Of a stretch of 53,130 nucleotides of DNA, positions 20,432 to 31,700 are shown in pieces (position 1 is the stretch's first letter; every line of letters begins with the position of its first letter). Origin of the DNA: Branchiostoma floridae (lineage: Eukaryota; Chordata; Leptocardii; Amphioxiformes; Branchiostomatidae); contig NC_049981.1 in assembly GCF_000003815.2 (NCBI RefSeq), positions 7,507,997 to 7,561,126 of the forward strand. The letters are read 5' to 3'. The notes beneath the pieces are model-generated. The model saw only the letters and a list, made by a program, of their open reading frames with translations, searched no databases and was not told the DNA's origin. Position numbers and translations under genes: made by a program.

Positions 20432-21700
20432 AGTATTACATTACACATAATACGACGAACATGTCTGTTTAATTACATCTGTAACTTTCGCCGCATCAGG
20501 TACAACTATATATACTACGCCGACGATAACCATAGACAACACGCATGCTGAAAGCAGCAGAGGAATCACGCAACATCTGCTTGGCAATATCCAATTACCG
20601 CAACGCCTGACACTTATACCAGGACAAAGTATGTACTGTACTTGTTTATTATAACACTGGCGCTGGCCAATGCAATGCGCTAGCAAGCCAGAATCAAACA
20701 CCTGTTTAGGGATTCCTCTACCGCGACAGCAGTTCTTGCATTAGACAACACATAACTGCTTGGAGATAAGCTAATTACCAAACGCCGAAACCACATTGCT
20801 TGTTCTACAATACCGAAGATATAAGGATGATTTCTGAAATAATTACATTAATTATAACAGTAAACAGAAAGTTTATTGCAAATTCATGCCCTTGGGGCTA
20901 ATTGCAGGTGAACAAAATCAAATACATGAAGTGATTGAGAACAGGTAAATAATCTAAATTCTAACATATGAAGATTAGCTGATTGTATGTACATACAAAA
21001 TATAGAATACGATTCTAAACCTACATTACTATTGCGGGGTTTGACTTCTTCTTTGAAAACAGTTGAAAATTAAATGTCCCACATTTTCTATAATACATTG
21101 ATTCAGTGATCTTAGCAGAAAGTGTGTCTTTTGTGTTTTTTTTACTTACATATTGCTGAGCGCAGTTCAAAGTTGCTATGGTACAAGCAGTTTTCCATGT
21201 CGTATGTTGTTTTTAAGTTTTTGTAAAATCTAAGTTTTCCTTCGTCTACAGATGTTGTGAAAGAAACTTTGAACATACATATAACAACAGCTACCGCGAA
21301 ATAAAAGAACGTGCATCATCGCGCAACTAAGTACAGACGACATGCCAAACCACATACGAATGCGGCAAACGGAACATAGAAATATAGGTGCGAACACTCA
21401 AGACATAGACCGACTACAATACTCTGTCGACGGAGGTTACCCTCCAATCACAGTGTAATAAAAGTCATCGGAGGTCAAAACTTTTTCTCGATTCTTCCCG
21501 ACCATAATACGTAGCTACTATTAGCACTAACAAAACTCATGGCCACATCTACATCTATATACTAGTGTTACTCCTACCCAGATAACCACATCTGGGGCAA
21601 GGTAGGGTGAATTGAGGCCCCGGCTAGGCTGGGCAGGCCTCCTGCATGGCATGGAAAACCTCAGCGGTGTTAGCCGGTACTTAGTCTGTACTTGGTAGTA
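20432..21700. other. intergenic, nothing firm
   Basis: On the minus strand, 20441-20701 is open from ATG for 86 codons with a hydrophobic segment (VIPLLLSACVLSMVIVGVVY). I see no splice signals or homology and do not call it. The rest is AT-rich. Confidence 0.4.
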
Positions 21701-21719
21701 GTACGAACAGACACGTACA

Positions 21720-22215
21720 ATAAAGGTCTTCATTTTGTTATAACAAAATACTTTGCAAAGGGGACTTACTTACCAAGAGCATGAAGAAGAGAGGAGAGTA
21801 GAAAACGCGGCCTTGTCGAAGAGATCGAAAACATCAACTGACCAGGTTTGTCTGTGGAACGGAATTTATTTCGTACCCGGAGTTGACTCGTAATTGGCTT
21901 ATTTTCTGTAGTCTCTGTGTAGTGAGCGTGCCAAGCCACACCCATGTAATGACATCCGATTTTATCTCCTTCCCCGAGGCCAGTGGTTTTTTTCCACAAT
22001 TTTCTTTCCATTTACATGATGAATAACTGAATGGCTAAATAATTGATAAAAGGCCACACCCACCTCTCTGATCGAGGCCAGTTTATTTTTTTTGCCAGAA
22101 GTCAATAAAGTTTTTTTTATAACTTGCCATATTCGTGAAAAGCTTACTATATAATAGACTAAGGAACATGCCTATATAATACATTCCTTACACCTCCAGT
22201 CTTTGTTAACTACAT
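21720..22215 (-). repeat. duplicated leader-exon block, copy 1
   Basis: About 450 bases here, from ATAAAGGTCTTCAT through the leader exon, CTCTGTGTAGTG, CATTTACATGATGAATAA and GGCCACACCCACCTCTCTGA, recur diverged at 23535-24020. Both copies are in the same orientation. Confidence 0.85.
21774..21834 (-). CDS. candidate alternative leader exon, copy 1
   Basis: The ATG at 21834-21832 opens MFSISSTRPRFLLSSLLHAL, followed by G|GTAAGTAAG, a near-perfect donor. It is 61 nt and ends in phase 1. The hydrophobic stretch FLLSSLLHAL after an Arg-containing start could be a signal peptide. Phase and strand would allow splicing into the PAN exons downstream, giving an alternative promoter, or the leader of another gene in the cluster. 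There is no homology evidence. Confidence 0.45.
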
Positions 22216-22361
22216 GTTTGCAGGTGAGCCATAAGTGCTGGTCAGTATAATTATATTAGTCTTGTCTGTCAACGACATATCTGGCGACAGAAATGCATGT
22301 TTTAATGGCTATTTTACCGGTTCTCTTAACAATGCTTTTAGGCATTTGTGCAATCTTTCTT

Positions 22362-22610
22362 GGGCCCTCTTTCCACTGGATGGCGATCGCGCTGCGCTCT
22401 CACTGCGACCTAAATAGGATATGTGTAACCTTCGCTTTCACACTGGGTATATCATACAAAACTTTAAACTGTGACTGAGAAGACAATAGAATACACAAAA
22501 TGCAAACAAAAAAAGGTTCATTTCTTTTCTATAGAGTTCCTTGAACGATCTGTCAAATTCTAGGTCGCAGAGACAGCGCGGCAAGAGCGCCGTCCTAGTG
22601 GAAAGGGGGC
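22362..22610. mobile_element. MITE with ~48-bp terminal inverted repeats
   Basis: GGGCCCTCTTTCCACTGGAT...CTGCGACCTA faces GCCCCCTTTCCACTAGGACG...CTGCGACCTA (reverse complement). Non-coding. Confidence 0.88.
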
Positions 22611-23534
22611 ATTATCATTTGGATTTCAACGGTACGCGCGGTTTCTTTGTTGTTGTTTTTTTTCTACGATCGCATTAGCCTCCTTCACCGGCGCCTCTAG
22701 GGCCTTGTGGTGAAAGATTGTTTTTTTTCGATTCGCGATTTTTATCCGGGAATACGACGGGAAAGGAAAATATGCCGGGAAAGGAAAAATGCCGGGAGAG
22801 GAATATATACCGGGGGCTTGTACCGGCCCTACGAAACAAAAATGCCACGAAACAAACTGTATTGTACAGAGCTTGATATTGTATAGCGTGTAAGTGACAT
22901 TATGTCATACCTGTGACGCGAAAACGTTCGATAGGGTGTTCATATATATATATATATATATTTATGGACAGCAGACAACAAAGACCACAAACCCCAAATC
23001 ATGTCCACAGCCGTGGAATTGATCGCTCGTAGTGTAAAACGTCTCAATATTACTTGGAAATTGTAGAAATGCAAGTCTTTGTCCTGCAATTTTGTTAAGC
23101 ATTGCTCGTAGGTGATTAAGAGATCTTACATATTACTTACAGAAATGGGCAGTAGAAATTTCGGCTAATTTTCAGTCTTTGGTGTTGGAAATTACAGTTA
23201 AACAGTTGATTCGGAAAGTAACTATAGATAGCGTCTCCTTTCTCTGTAGTGCTTTGGTTGTATCTAGAATACTTTGTAGCTTGTACGTCTTTCTAATTAG
23301 CTAATTAGATCGACCATATGTCTTAAGCTTAATCTGCCTTTCCATTTACAGCTGTTTTAAGAAGCGAGAAGAAGTTGAACCTGTACATGCTAGCATACAT
23401 GAAACTTTGTAGACGTAGACGCATGTAGTAAGATAACACGTTCATACAGCGAACGTACTTGTACTTAGCTTATCTAGAAGTACTTAGAGCTTTATCGGAT
23501 TGGTCTGTACATATTTAGCTTGTTCAAGCAGAAG
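22611..23534. other. intergenic; short tandem units
   Basis: Three GCCGGGAAAGGAAAAAT-like units at about 22757-22820 and a (TA)n tract at 22945-22962. Otherwise nothing is recognised. Confidence 0.55.
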
Positions 23535-24020
23535 CGTACAATAAAATGTCTTCATCTTTTAAGGAAATACTTTGCAAAGGGGGCTTACTTACCAAATACA
23601 AGGAGAACCAAGAAGAGGGTAGAAAACGCGGCCTTGTTGAAGAGATCGAAAACATCAACTGACCAGGTTTGTCTGCGGAACGGAATTTATTTCGTACCCA
23701 GAGTTGTCTAGTAATTGGCTTATTTTCTTTAGTCTCTGTGTAGTGGGCGTGCCAAACTACACCCAGTAATGACATCCAACTTTATCTACTTCTCTGATGC
23801 CAGTTGTTTTTCGTCTACAATTTTCTTTTCATTTACATGATGAATAAATGAATGACTAAATAATTGAAAATAAAGGCTGCACCCGCCTCTCTGAGGACAG
23901 TTGATATTCTTTTGCCAGAAGTCGCAAAATTTTCTTTTAACTTGCCTCATGACGCTCCCATAATGTACAATTCCTGAAAATTGTCAAACGTCTTCCTTAC
24001 TCGTCAAGTCTTTGTTAACC
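23535..24020 (-). repeat. duplicated leader-exon block, copy 2
   Basis: Diverged second copy of the block at 21720-22215, including the leader exon, its donor and about 350 bases of 5' flank. Confidence 0.85.
23593..23655 (-). CDS. candidate alternative leader exon, copy 2
   Basis: Paralogue of the exon at 21774: MFSISSTRPRFLPSSWFSLY plus L, then GTAAGTAAG. It is 63 nt and ends in phase 0, whereas copy 1 ends in phase 1. Joined to a phase-1 PAN exon it would go out of frame, so this copy either serves a different exon, is a non-coding leader, or is decaying. Pro and Trp also interrupt the hydrophobic core. Confidence 0.35.
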
Positions 24021-24690
24021 ATACATGTAAGCCATGGGGTAACGGTCAGTACAATACTAGTCTTGTAGTAGTCTGTAATCCGAAAATTCTTGCTCCGCAT
24101 TAATGTTTGCAAATCATAGATATACATTTGGCTAAAGCTTCTGCCCTGCTTTCTTTATAGGGATTGCACAGGTATTAATTTGGCGATAAGTTGAAGAAAG
24201 TCCTTGTCTTCTATTTACTACATAGAAGCGTTTCTGGCGGTATAGTCTCCAGCATAGCTGATATAGATATTATCCAAACCGCCCGACTTCATTCAAATGA
24301 TTGTGTATGCAAAGGAAGTTTTGACGGTCTAAAAAGTATGATAGAATGTATCCATTATGTGCATTTGCGAACGTCTTACAAGAATCATACAAGCATTTCG
24401 TTAAATATTTGGTTTAATTACTAACCATTAGCTATAATTGACCAGCAATTAGGCCAGTAATTAAGCCAATTAATTCATCAATTAGCAACTAGAAGTTCTG
24501 GCTATCAGTTCGGTGTATTTTTGTCGTGATGTCTGTGAAATGCAAATTTTGGTTGTCATTCAGACATATTTCCCAAAAACTCAGAATTCAAAGTTGATCC
24601 AAATATTAGCTTTTTGTCCGGGTTAGTCGATTCTCCGTCCATGTTCAAGAGATGCTACCATCTCATGGGGGAATATAAAGCTAGTTCAAC
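24021..24690. other. intergenic, nothing recognised
   Basis: AT-rich; (C)CAATTA-rich stretch near 24435-24480. No exon is supported. Confidence 0.5.
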
Positions 24691-24699
24691 TTTACACGC

Positions 24700-24882
24700 A
24701 GGGTTACCTATGTCCGTTGCCTTCAAAAACAAGGTATCAAGTTGTCGGATGGAGGTTTCAAACTGCAATGTTCTGAAAATATTGCTGACTTTGAAACCAT
24801 TCTTCGTCGACTTGATGTCACAATTACAAAAATATCCCGTAAAAAAAAATAACGGATAAAGGTTACCCCGTGGATAAAGGTG
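24700..24882 (-). pseudogene. fossil fragment of the PAN unit 3' flank
   Basis: TATGTCCGTTGCCTTCAAAA, GGTTTCAAACTGCAATGTTC, CGACTTGATGTCAC and GGATAAAGGTTACCCCGTGG follow the same order as the sequence just 3' of the PAN exons at 12735, 13918 and 16310 (e.g. GGTTTCAAACTGCAATATTT ... GGTTACCCCGCGGATA). The similarity stops where the PAN codons should begin, so only the flank survives. Confidence 0.7.
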
Positions 24883-25029
24883 AATTAGCGTTGTGTTTAA
24901 TCATTAGTGTCTGATAGACGTCACCCGAGCCCCGTCCAATTGTGAAGGGGCAGATTTTAGCGAAAAATACAGCCTATGCTCTGGCGATGTTGAAATTCGG
25001 CGAGCTCTGATGAACGATGTACAACTTTG

Positions 25030-25490
25030 CTATGTTCTCTACCCAGGGGGGGTGGGGGGAGGGGGTGGTTACCGGTATATAACTGTTTTTTTTTTTTTTG
25101 AATCTGTCCGGAAAAAAAACGGACCTGAAAAAAATTAAGTAGACCGGATCTTGGACCAATTAGAAAATGAACGCATTATATCTGCAGGAGTCCACACGTT
25201 TTGGGAATTAAAGGTCGAAGAAAATAATGAGAGCGAAGTAGTGTTCGTAGTCATTTCTTCCAAGTTTCTACAGTCAAACTTTGTATCGTCATGAAAATAG
25301 GATTTTAAAACGCCAGTGGGAGTCGGATACTCCACTAAACAGATTCCCTTGTAGCGAAATGGACCATATTTAGTATCTCTCATTTACAACTTTTTAAAGA
25401 CAATTTAGGTCCATATTCAGGTCCGGACCTGAACCTGATTCTCTGGACCTGAACCGGACCTGTACCTGTCTGTACTGGCACCCACCCCTA
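25030..25490. repeat. GGTCCGGACCTGAA-type dispersed repeat
   Basis: Low-complexity G and T runs (25046-25100), then repeated CCGGACCTGAA / GGACCTGTACCTG strings (25100-25140 and 25410-25470). A TGTACA-rich relative sits at 26814-26890. The boundaries are unclear. Confidence 0.45.
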
Positions 25491-25849
25491 TTCACTACGC
25501 TATTGCGATTGGTATATATATCTAGAGCGCCATTGTCCTGAAGTAAACATTTCGGATGACAAGTCGTCAAAGGGTACGAAAGGTGAGTCAGTGTCCCGTG
25601 CAGTTGGCATGGTGAAGTGTGCAAAGGAGAAACCATTTCATCACGGGGGTGTGACATCGATACCCCAGCCCTTTTGTTAGTACCCCATGGAGAGAGGAAA
25701 CTTGATACTAGCTCCCTTTACTCCATTCAGCAGGCCAGTCGTGTCCACCGATGGATCCTCGGGATCTGAGCCTTTGGAGTTTAATTAAAACGGCCACGTT
25801 AACATCGTTTAACACTTTCAAGTTTTGAGTAGGATTGTTCATATACACT

Positions 25850-25916
25850 ATGGTCGCCATATGGGCCCCACTACTGGTGATGGTAGTCCTGTGTGGGACA
25901 GGTGTCATCGGGCAAG
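25850..25916 (+). CDS. SRCR receptor, signal peptide exon
   Basis: The ATG at 25850 (context CACTATGG) opens MVAIWAPLLVMVVLCGTG, continuing VIGQ, then G|GTATGT. A strong hydrophobic core and small residues before the end make a typical signal peptide. The exon is 67 nt, phase 1, the same length and phase as the PAN-gene signal exon on the other strand. The next exon in strand, phase and type is the SRCR exon at 32796, across a 6.9-kb intron filled by transposons. Additional exons within that intron cannot be excluded. Confidence 0.75.
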
Positions 25917-28046
25917 GTATGTATCCGCCATCTTTGTTCTAACAACAGCCTCAGGGTGTACCGTGAGAGCACACACGTACGAACCAAGTACAATGTACTG
26001 CTATTTTAGAATGTGTCTTTCCCTCTAAACCTAAGATCAGCTTGCCTCAAATACATCAATTTGAGATATCTGGAAGCTTTTCAAATCTACGACTTTGTAT
26101 TGATCCCGAAGAAGGCGACTTTGGTCGATGGAAATTTGATCCGTGAATACATTTTTGTTGGAAGAAAGTTTAACATTGTACTATGATCACTACCAACACA
26201 GATGAGCTTCCATGATAGCTACGACTTTGTCTTATTAGCCGTATGTGTTGTCACCGTGTATAAGTAATGGGTAGTTACTAAATAGTTTTCTTATAAAAAC
26301 GAACGAAAGTTACTAAATAGTTATAGCTTTTAAATTCAACGGACACGGACTATGAACACTGAGCTTGTCGCCCTACTATATGTTTTGTACTATGTACGTG
26401 TAGTGATATAGGTTGATAAATTTATTGTAATGTAATGTAATCTGTATCTTTGTAGTTATATTTTATCTGACCCTTACATCCCCCATGACGTCAATGAAAA
26501 ACGGCCTGCTGGTCGATTTGAGCTTCTCATAAATACAAAAAAAAAAGGTTCAAACAAAATGTCTATTTACTTTGGTGAGGGAGGGCCACTTTCCTGTTCG
26601 TTACGCAAGACTGAGATGTCATCGGAAGGTCAGATTCCAACCAGTGTAATCTATAAATAGGAAGTGAAATGTTTGAAAAGTGGCAAGTTGTTTGCCTCAT
26701 AGGCACGATCGTATTGTCCCAGTGAATCACTAGTTAAATCATCGTGTGAAGATCAAAGCTTTCGCTAGAAACGGATGTAACGTCAGTGGGTAATCACAAC
26801 TAGGGCGGCGTACCTGTACATGTACATGTACATGTACCTGCCAGTGTACAGTTTTATTTAAACTGAAAGTTTACATGTACAGGTTCGTATCTAAATGTCC
26901 CGTGAACCTGAACAAAATAAAACAAATGCACACTATGATTTTGGGCTTTTTGTTGACAATTTATCATATAGATTTATTTATATGAAAATCGGAAAAACAT
27001 TTAAGTAATAGTACTTTTATTGTAACCCTATCTAGATCGGGCTTTTTTGGGATTCCGGAGGTGGGGGTATGGGCTGATTCGGCTTCCCCCTTGTAGTTTC
27101 AAAACGGCCTGGGTTACGATCATTACATTTGCAGGGGATGATGTGCTTGTAAAGTCTTATCTCTTCTGTAATTTTGGTATCAGGTATCATTATGACGTCA
27201 GAATACGATACTCTTGACTAAATTCGTCTAAATGGTGAAATTTTTTATACTTAAAGGCATTAAACAAAATTAAACAATGACTAACATCGTAGAATTGTTG
27301 ATTTGTGCTAATACCACTTTATGAAAAGTCACCAAGTTTCGTTGTCCTAGCACTCGCAGTTTACATACGGCTTCAGAGTTGGCGCAGGCACTTTTATCCC
27401 CCCCCCCCCCCGCATATATGTAAAACCTCATCCAAATCTAATACAATTTACCACTGAAAGGACAGTTCAATACATGCATAACGTACATATAATTGACTTA
27501 ACTTGTTTACACGTAGGTACCTAAACATTCTCATTTTCACGACAAACGTTCATGTCGATAGATCCCTTTCTTGTTTTGTCATAAAATCTAGTAACTCTCT
27601 ATACTATTTTCACTGCAGTCTATGTGTCAAGGCGCAGAATGTTAGATCTTATCAACCAAAATAGAATTCTTTTGTTCTTTATCCCCTTCATCGATATCAC
27701 ATACAATAACGCTAGTGTATACAAGCATAAACCCTTGCGCTATGATGGGTTAGGTTTAGACACCGCCATGGCGAACGTTTCAGTTTTTGTCTTATACTGG
27801 TGTAAGATTGGAATGATAACAGCGTTTCATGGGCATGATATTGCAAGACAGCAACTTTCTATTGTAACCTACACACTGAAACGCTTTCGATTGACGAAAA
27901 GTTCCTGATAACAATCATTTAGAACATTATATAGAGAGACGGCTGCCTCTAATCGAAATGTGTATCGTTCCACTGGGAACATATTCAAAGATGAGACACT
28001 ACTTGTTATAAACATTCCACTTAGCCTCCTTTGTAGTACTCGATCG
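25917..28046 (+). other. SRCR gene intron 1, proximal part
   Basis: Contains a TGTACATGTACATGTAC palindromic microsatellite at 26816-26837 with an inverted ACATGTACAGG near 26873, and a C homopolymer near 27401. No exon is recognised. Confidence 0.5.
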
Positions 28047-28243
28047 GGCTGTTTTTTTAAGGGGGTGGGGTTGTTCCGCGATTTTCAAAGACGGGGCAAA
28101 TCTTCCTTCCCCGGCAAACTCCCTTCCACAGCAAACTCCCTTCCTCGGTACACTCCCTTTGCCGGCACAAGAGTCCCGCCAATGTTGCAAATCGCGGACC
28201 AACGCCCCCCTCCCCCCAAAGAGAATACAAAAACAGCGCCGTT
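28047..28243. mobile_element. foldback MITE
   Basis: GGCTGTTTTTTTAAGGGGGT...TTCCGCGATTTTCAA on the left faces GCTGTTTTTGTATTC...GGTCCGCGATTTGCAA (reverse complement) on the right. Between the arms are three CCCTTCC(A/T)C(A/G)G-type repeats. Confidence 0.7.
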
Positions 28244-28282
28244 CGAAGACTGCAAAGAGGCTTTATTCCACTGCCCAATCTA

Positions 28283-28764
28283 TTAACCCCATTTCTTTTG
28301 TGATTATTTGATGCAAAAAATGTCTTTTTGAAAATTAAAGATAATATGGCGGATATAAGATGGCTGGTATCTTAGATATGCATGACGTCATTTTATGACG
28401 TCATGTCGTCATTGATGTTGCTTTTGACCACACAAGCCGTAACAAACATTATCTTTCTGTTATCTGCACTTTCTAGTACATTTCTGCAGCATACCTTGAA
28501 GTTTTCTGGGAATACCACTTTTCATGGCTCCAACCAATACAATCAAAGTGCTGGCGTCATAAACACGCAATATTACTTCATCATAGCGTCACAATTTTGT
28601 GAATCTTTAGATACTTTGTCTACATAATTCTCTGAATATTTGGTGGCCATATGATAGGTCGCTAAAGGACTTGGGCCGGGCCTATACCAACCCCCAACCA
28701 CCACATATCCCCCCCCCCCCTCCGCCCAGGATTGACCAAAAAAGCTTGGTCGGAATAGGTTTAA
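28283..28764 (+). mobile_element. TTAA-type MITE, partial copy
   Basis: Same orientation as the complete copy at 43024. Landmarks: TTTGTGATTATTTGATGCAA, ATGACGTCATTTTATGACGT, CTGTTATCTGCACTT, and the right terminus GACCAAAAAAGC...GGTCGGAATAGG next to TTTAA. The left third is missing. Confidence 0.8.
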
Positions 28765-28778
28765 CGCAAATTCTCATA

Positions 28779-31700
28779 TTGTTTGTTTGTTTATTTTGAA
28801 ACACCTGGGTAGCCTATTCAGTGCCAATACACTGGTTTTCGATAGGGCCCAGTTTCACATATACATACATGGAAATAAAAACAACTTACAGAGAGAAAAG
28901 TAGACATACACGTCGGAACATATAAGTACAACTGAAACATGAAAGACAGATAAATCAAAATCATAATCCGAACCAAGGTCAACAGTGTAGGAGGTCAGAG
29001 GTCACTACTCAGTACTGAGACTATGTTAGGTCTTTCAAAGCTGACTTAAATGAATTCAGGGTTGGAACTTGCTTAATGTAGGCTGGTAATAAATTAAAGT
29101 GTTTAGCACCTCTGTAGGCAAATGTACGCTGTCCAGTTGTGGTCTTGAAAAAGGGTTTGTATAGAAGTGATGTCTGTCTGGTTTGGTAATTGTGTAAGTT
29201 GTGGCTGTGAGAGAAGATGGATGATAGGTATGTTGGTGCTAGCCCATTGATACACTTGTAAACCATAATGCACACATGATCCCGCCTTCTCCCTGCGAGG
29301 TACTGCCAGCTGAGCTTCTCATGAAGGTTGAGGACACTGCTGGACTGTAGGTTGAGTTGTAGAACTACCCTGGCAGCCCGGTTCTGTAGCACTTGGAGCT
29401 GTTGTTGTCTCCCCACTCCGCAGCTATCCCACACGGTGTCACAGTAATCCAGAAGGGGGAGTACCATTGCTTTATACAACATGTCAGCTATATTTACACT
29501 GTGAAGCAAGGTCTAAGACGTCTGAGTAAACCTACTCGTTGGGTTACCTTTGAGCAGAGTTTGTCAACATGTTCATTCCACAACAATTTGTCATCAAGAA
29601 TAAGCCCTAGGTATTTAAATGAAACCACTCTTTCTATTGACTCTAGTCCAATTTTGATTGACACTGGATGTGCTTTCTTAAGCTTACCACTGCTCCCAAA
29701 GAGCATCCACTTTGTCTTTGAAGCATTTAGGGTCAAATGGTTTAACCGGAACCATGTAGCTATATGGGAGAGTTCTGAATTCAGAGTGGCTTCAATGTAC
29801 CTAGTGTCATTACTGGAGCAAAAAATTGCCGTATCATCAGCATAGAGACATACTTTGTTGGAGATACAGTCAGGTAGATCATTTATAAACATAATAATAA
29901 ATAACAATGGTCCAAGGATTGACCCTTGTGGCACACCTACTGTCACTGGGAGATAATCAGATACACAACTGTCTAGAGACACTGTCTGCTTTCTATCCGA
30001 TAGGTAATTTGTGAACCATTTGAGTTCTACATCTTTAACCCCAATCCAGGACAGTTTCTTCAGTAACAGGCAATGATCTACTGTATCAAAAGCCTTTTTC
30101 AGGTCTAAAAACACCGCCCCCACTAGATTTCCACTGTCAATGTTTTGATACACATGGTCAGTGACATCCAGTAATGTAGTAGTAATGCCGGAACCCAGAC
30201 TGCTTTTCAGAGAGAATGCTGTGATGGTGGAGATATTCCAGGAACTGACCATGTACCTCTTTTTCAAAGGCTTTCATGATGACTGGAAGAACAGATATAG
30301 GCCTATAATTATTTGGATCCTCTTTGTCCCCCCCTTTGTGTATTGGGGTCAGCTTAGCTATTTTCCATTCCTTAGGAATGATACCAGATGAGAGAGACAG
30401 ATTAAATATGTGGGCCATAGGTTTGCATATACACGGTGCAGCTGCTTTTAGCAGTCTTGAGTGTATCTTGTCCAACCCTGTGGCCTTGTTAGTCCCCAAG
30501 ACTCTGAGCTTGTCGTATACAGTAACTTCTGTTACCTCCTTGAAGGCGAAAGTGGATGTTAGCTTCTTGTACTTATCTGGGCAAACCAAGTTACCTGTCT
30601 GTTTCGTGAACTTCTCAGCTAACTTGTTTTCAATGGAAACAAAGAAGTTGTTGAAACAGGAGACTATGCTAGAGGGGTCCTTGTAGAACTGCCCTCCCCA
30701 ATGAAGTGACTTGGTAACAACAGGGTTTTTGTTTGGAAGTACTTCCTTTATTGTTGCCCATAACTTACTTGTGTTTGACATATTTTCTTTTAGTTTTTGT
30801 TGACAGTACATTGCTTTGGCCTGTTTGACCAATTTGTTGACATGGTTCCTTTTGGCTTTATATCCTTCCCAGTCTACAGTAGCACCTGTCCTACGGGCTT
30901 TCGCCTTAGTGCTATCTCTGTCATGCATCAATCGCTGAAGGTCAGATGTGAGCCATTTGGGCTGATTTGCCTTAGTGCGTTTTGATATGAATGGGGCATG
31001 TAAATCACTAACAGTGATGAAGAGAGACCTAAATAGTACCCAGGCTTCCTCCACACAAGTGGACTGTAGGACACTGTCCCAGCTTAGTGTTCTAAGATGG
31101 GTCAGGAAATTGTTCTCATCGAAGTTGGAGAACTTGCGTGAGGTGATATATCTAGGTGCTGATTTGAGTCCCTTTGCTTTCCTGACACAGAACACTGCAT
31201 AGTGGTCCGAAAGGGTGGAGTGCACTACACCATGCTCACACACCTTATGTAAGTCACTACAGTAAATGTGATCAATTATAGTACTCGAATGTTGGAGCAC
31301 TCTTGTGGGCTTATCTATTACCTGCTGTAGCTGGTATTCCTGGCTAAGGTTTGTGATGTGTCTGGCTCCTGATGTGTCTGTGTTACTCAGGTCAATATTC
31401 ATGTCCCCAAGCAGGAACAGTTCTGAGTTTGGAGTGCAGGTGCTCCAGGTCTCTAGACTGTCTCTTAGCAGTGAGTAGAAATCCACTGTGGCATTTGGAG
31501 GTCTGTAGATAGAACCAACAACAATAGGTTTGGTAAAGGGCAGCTGGATTTGGCAGAAAAGTGCCTCTAATCCAGGTTGTGTCATATCTGTCCTCTCAGT
31601 GTGGCTATATGCTTCAGACACATAAATTGCGACCCCTCCCCCATACCGATTCCTGTCCTGTCTGTATAAGTGATACCCATCTATGCATAATTCACTATCA

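Noticed and set aside
20441-20701. Cys-rich open frame with a hydrophobic helix on the minus strand
   Set aside because: No splice signals, homology or neighbouring exons; 86 codons can occur by chance.
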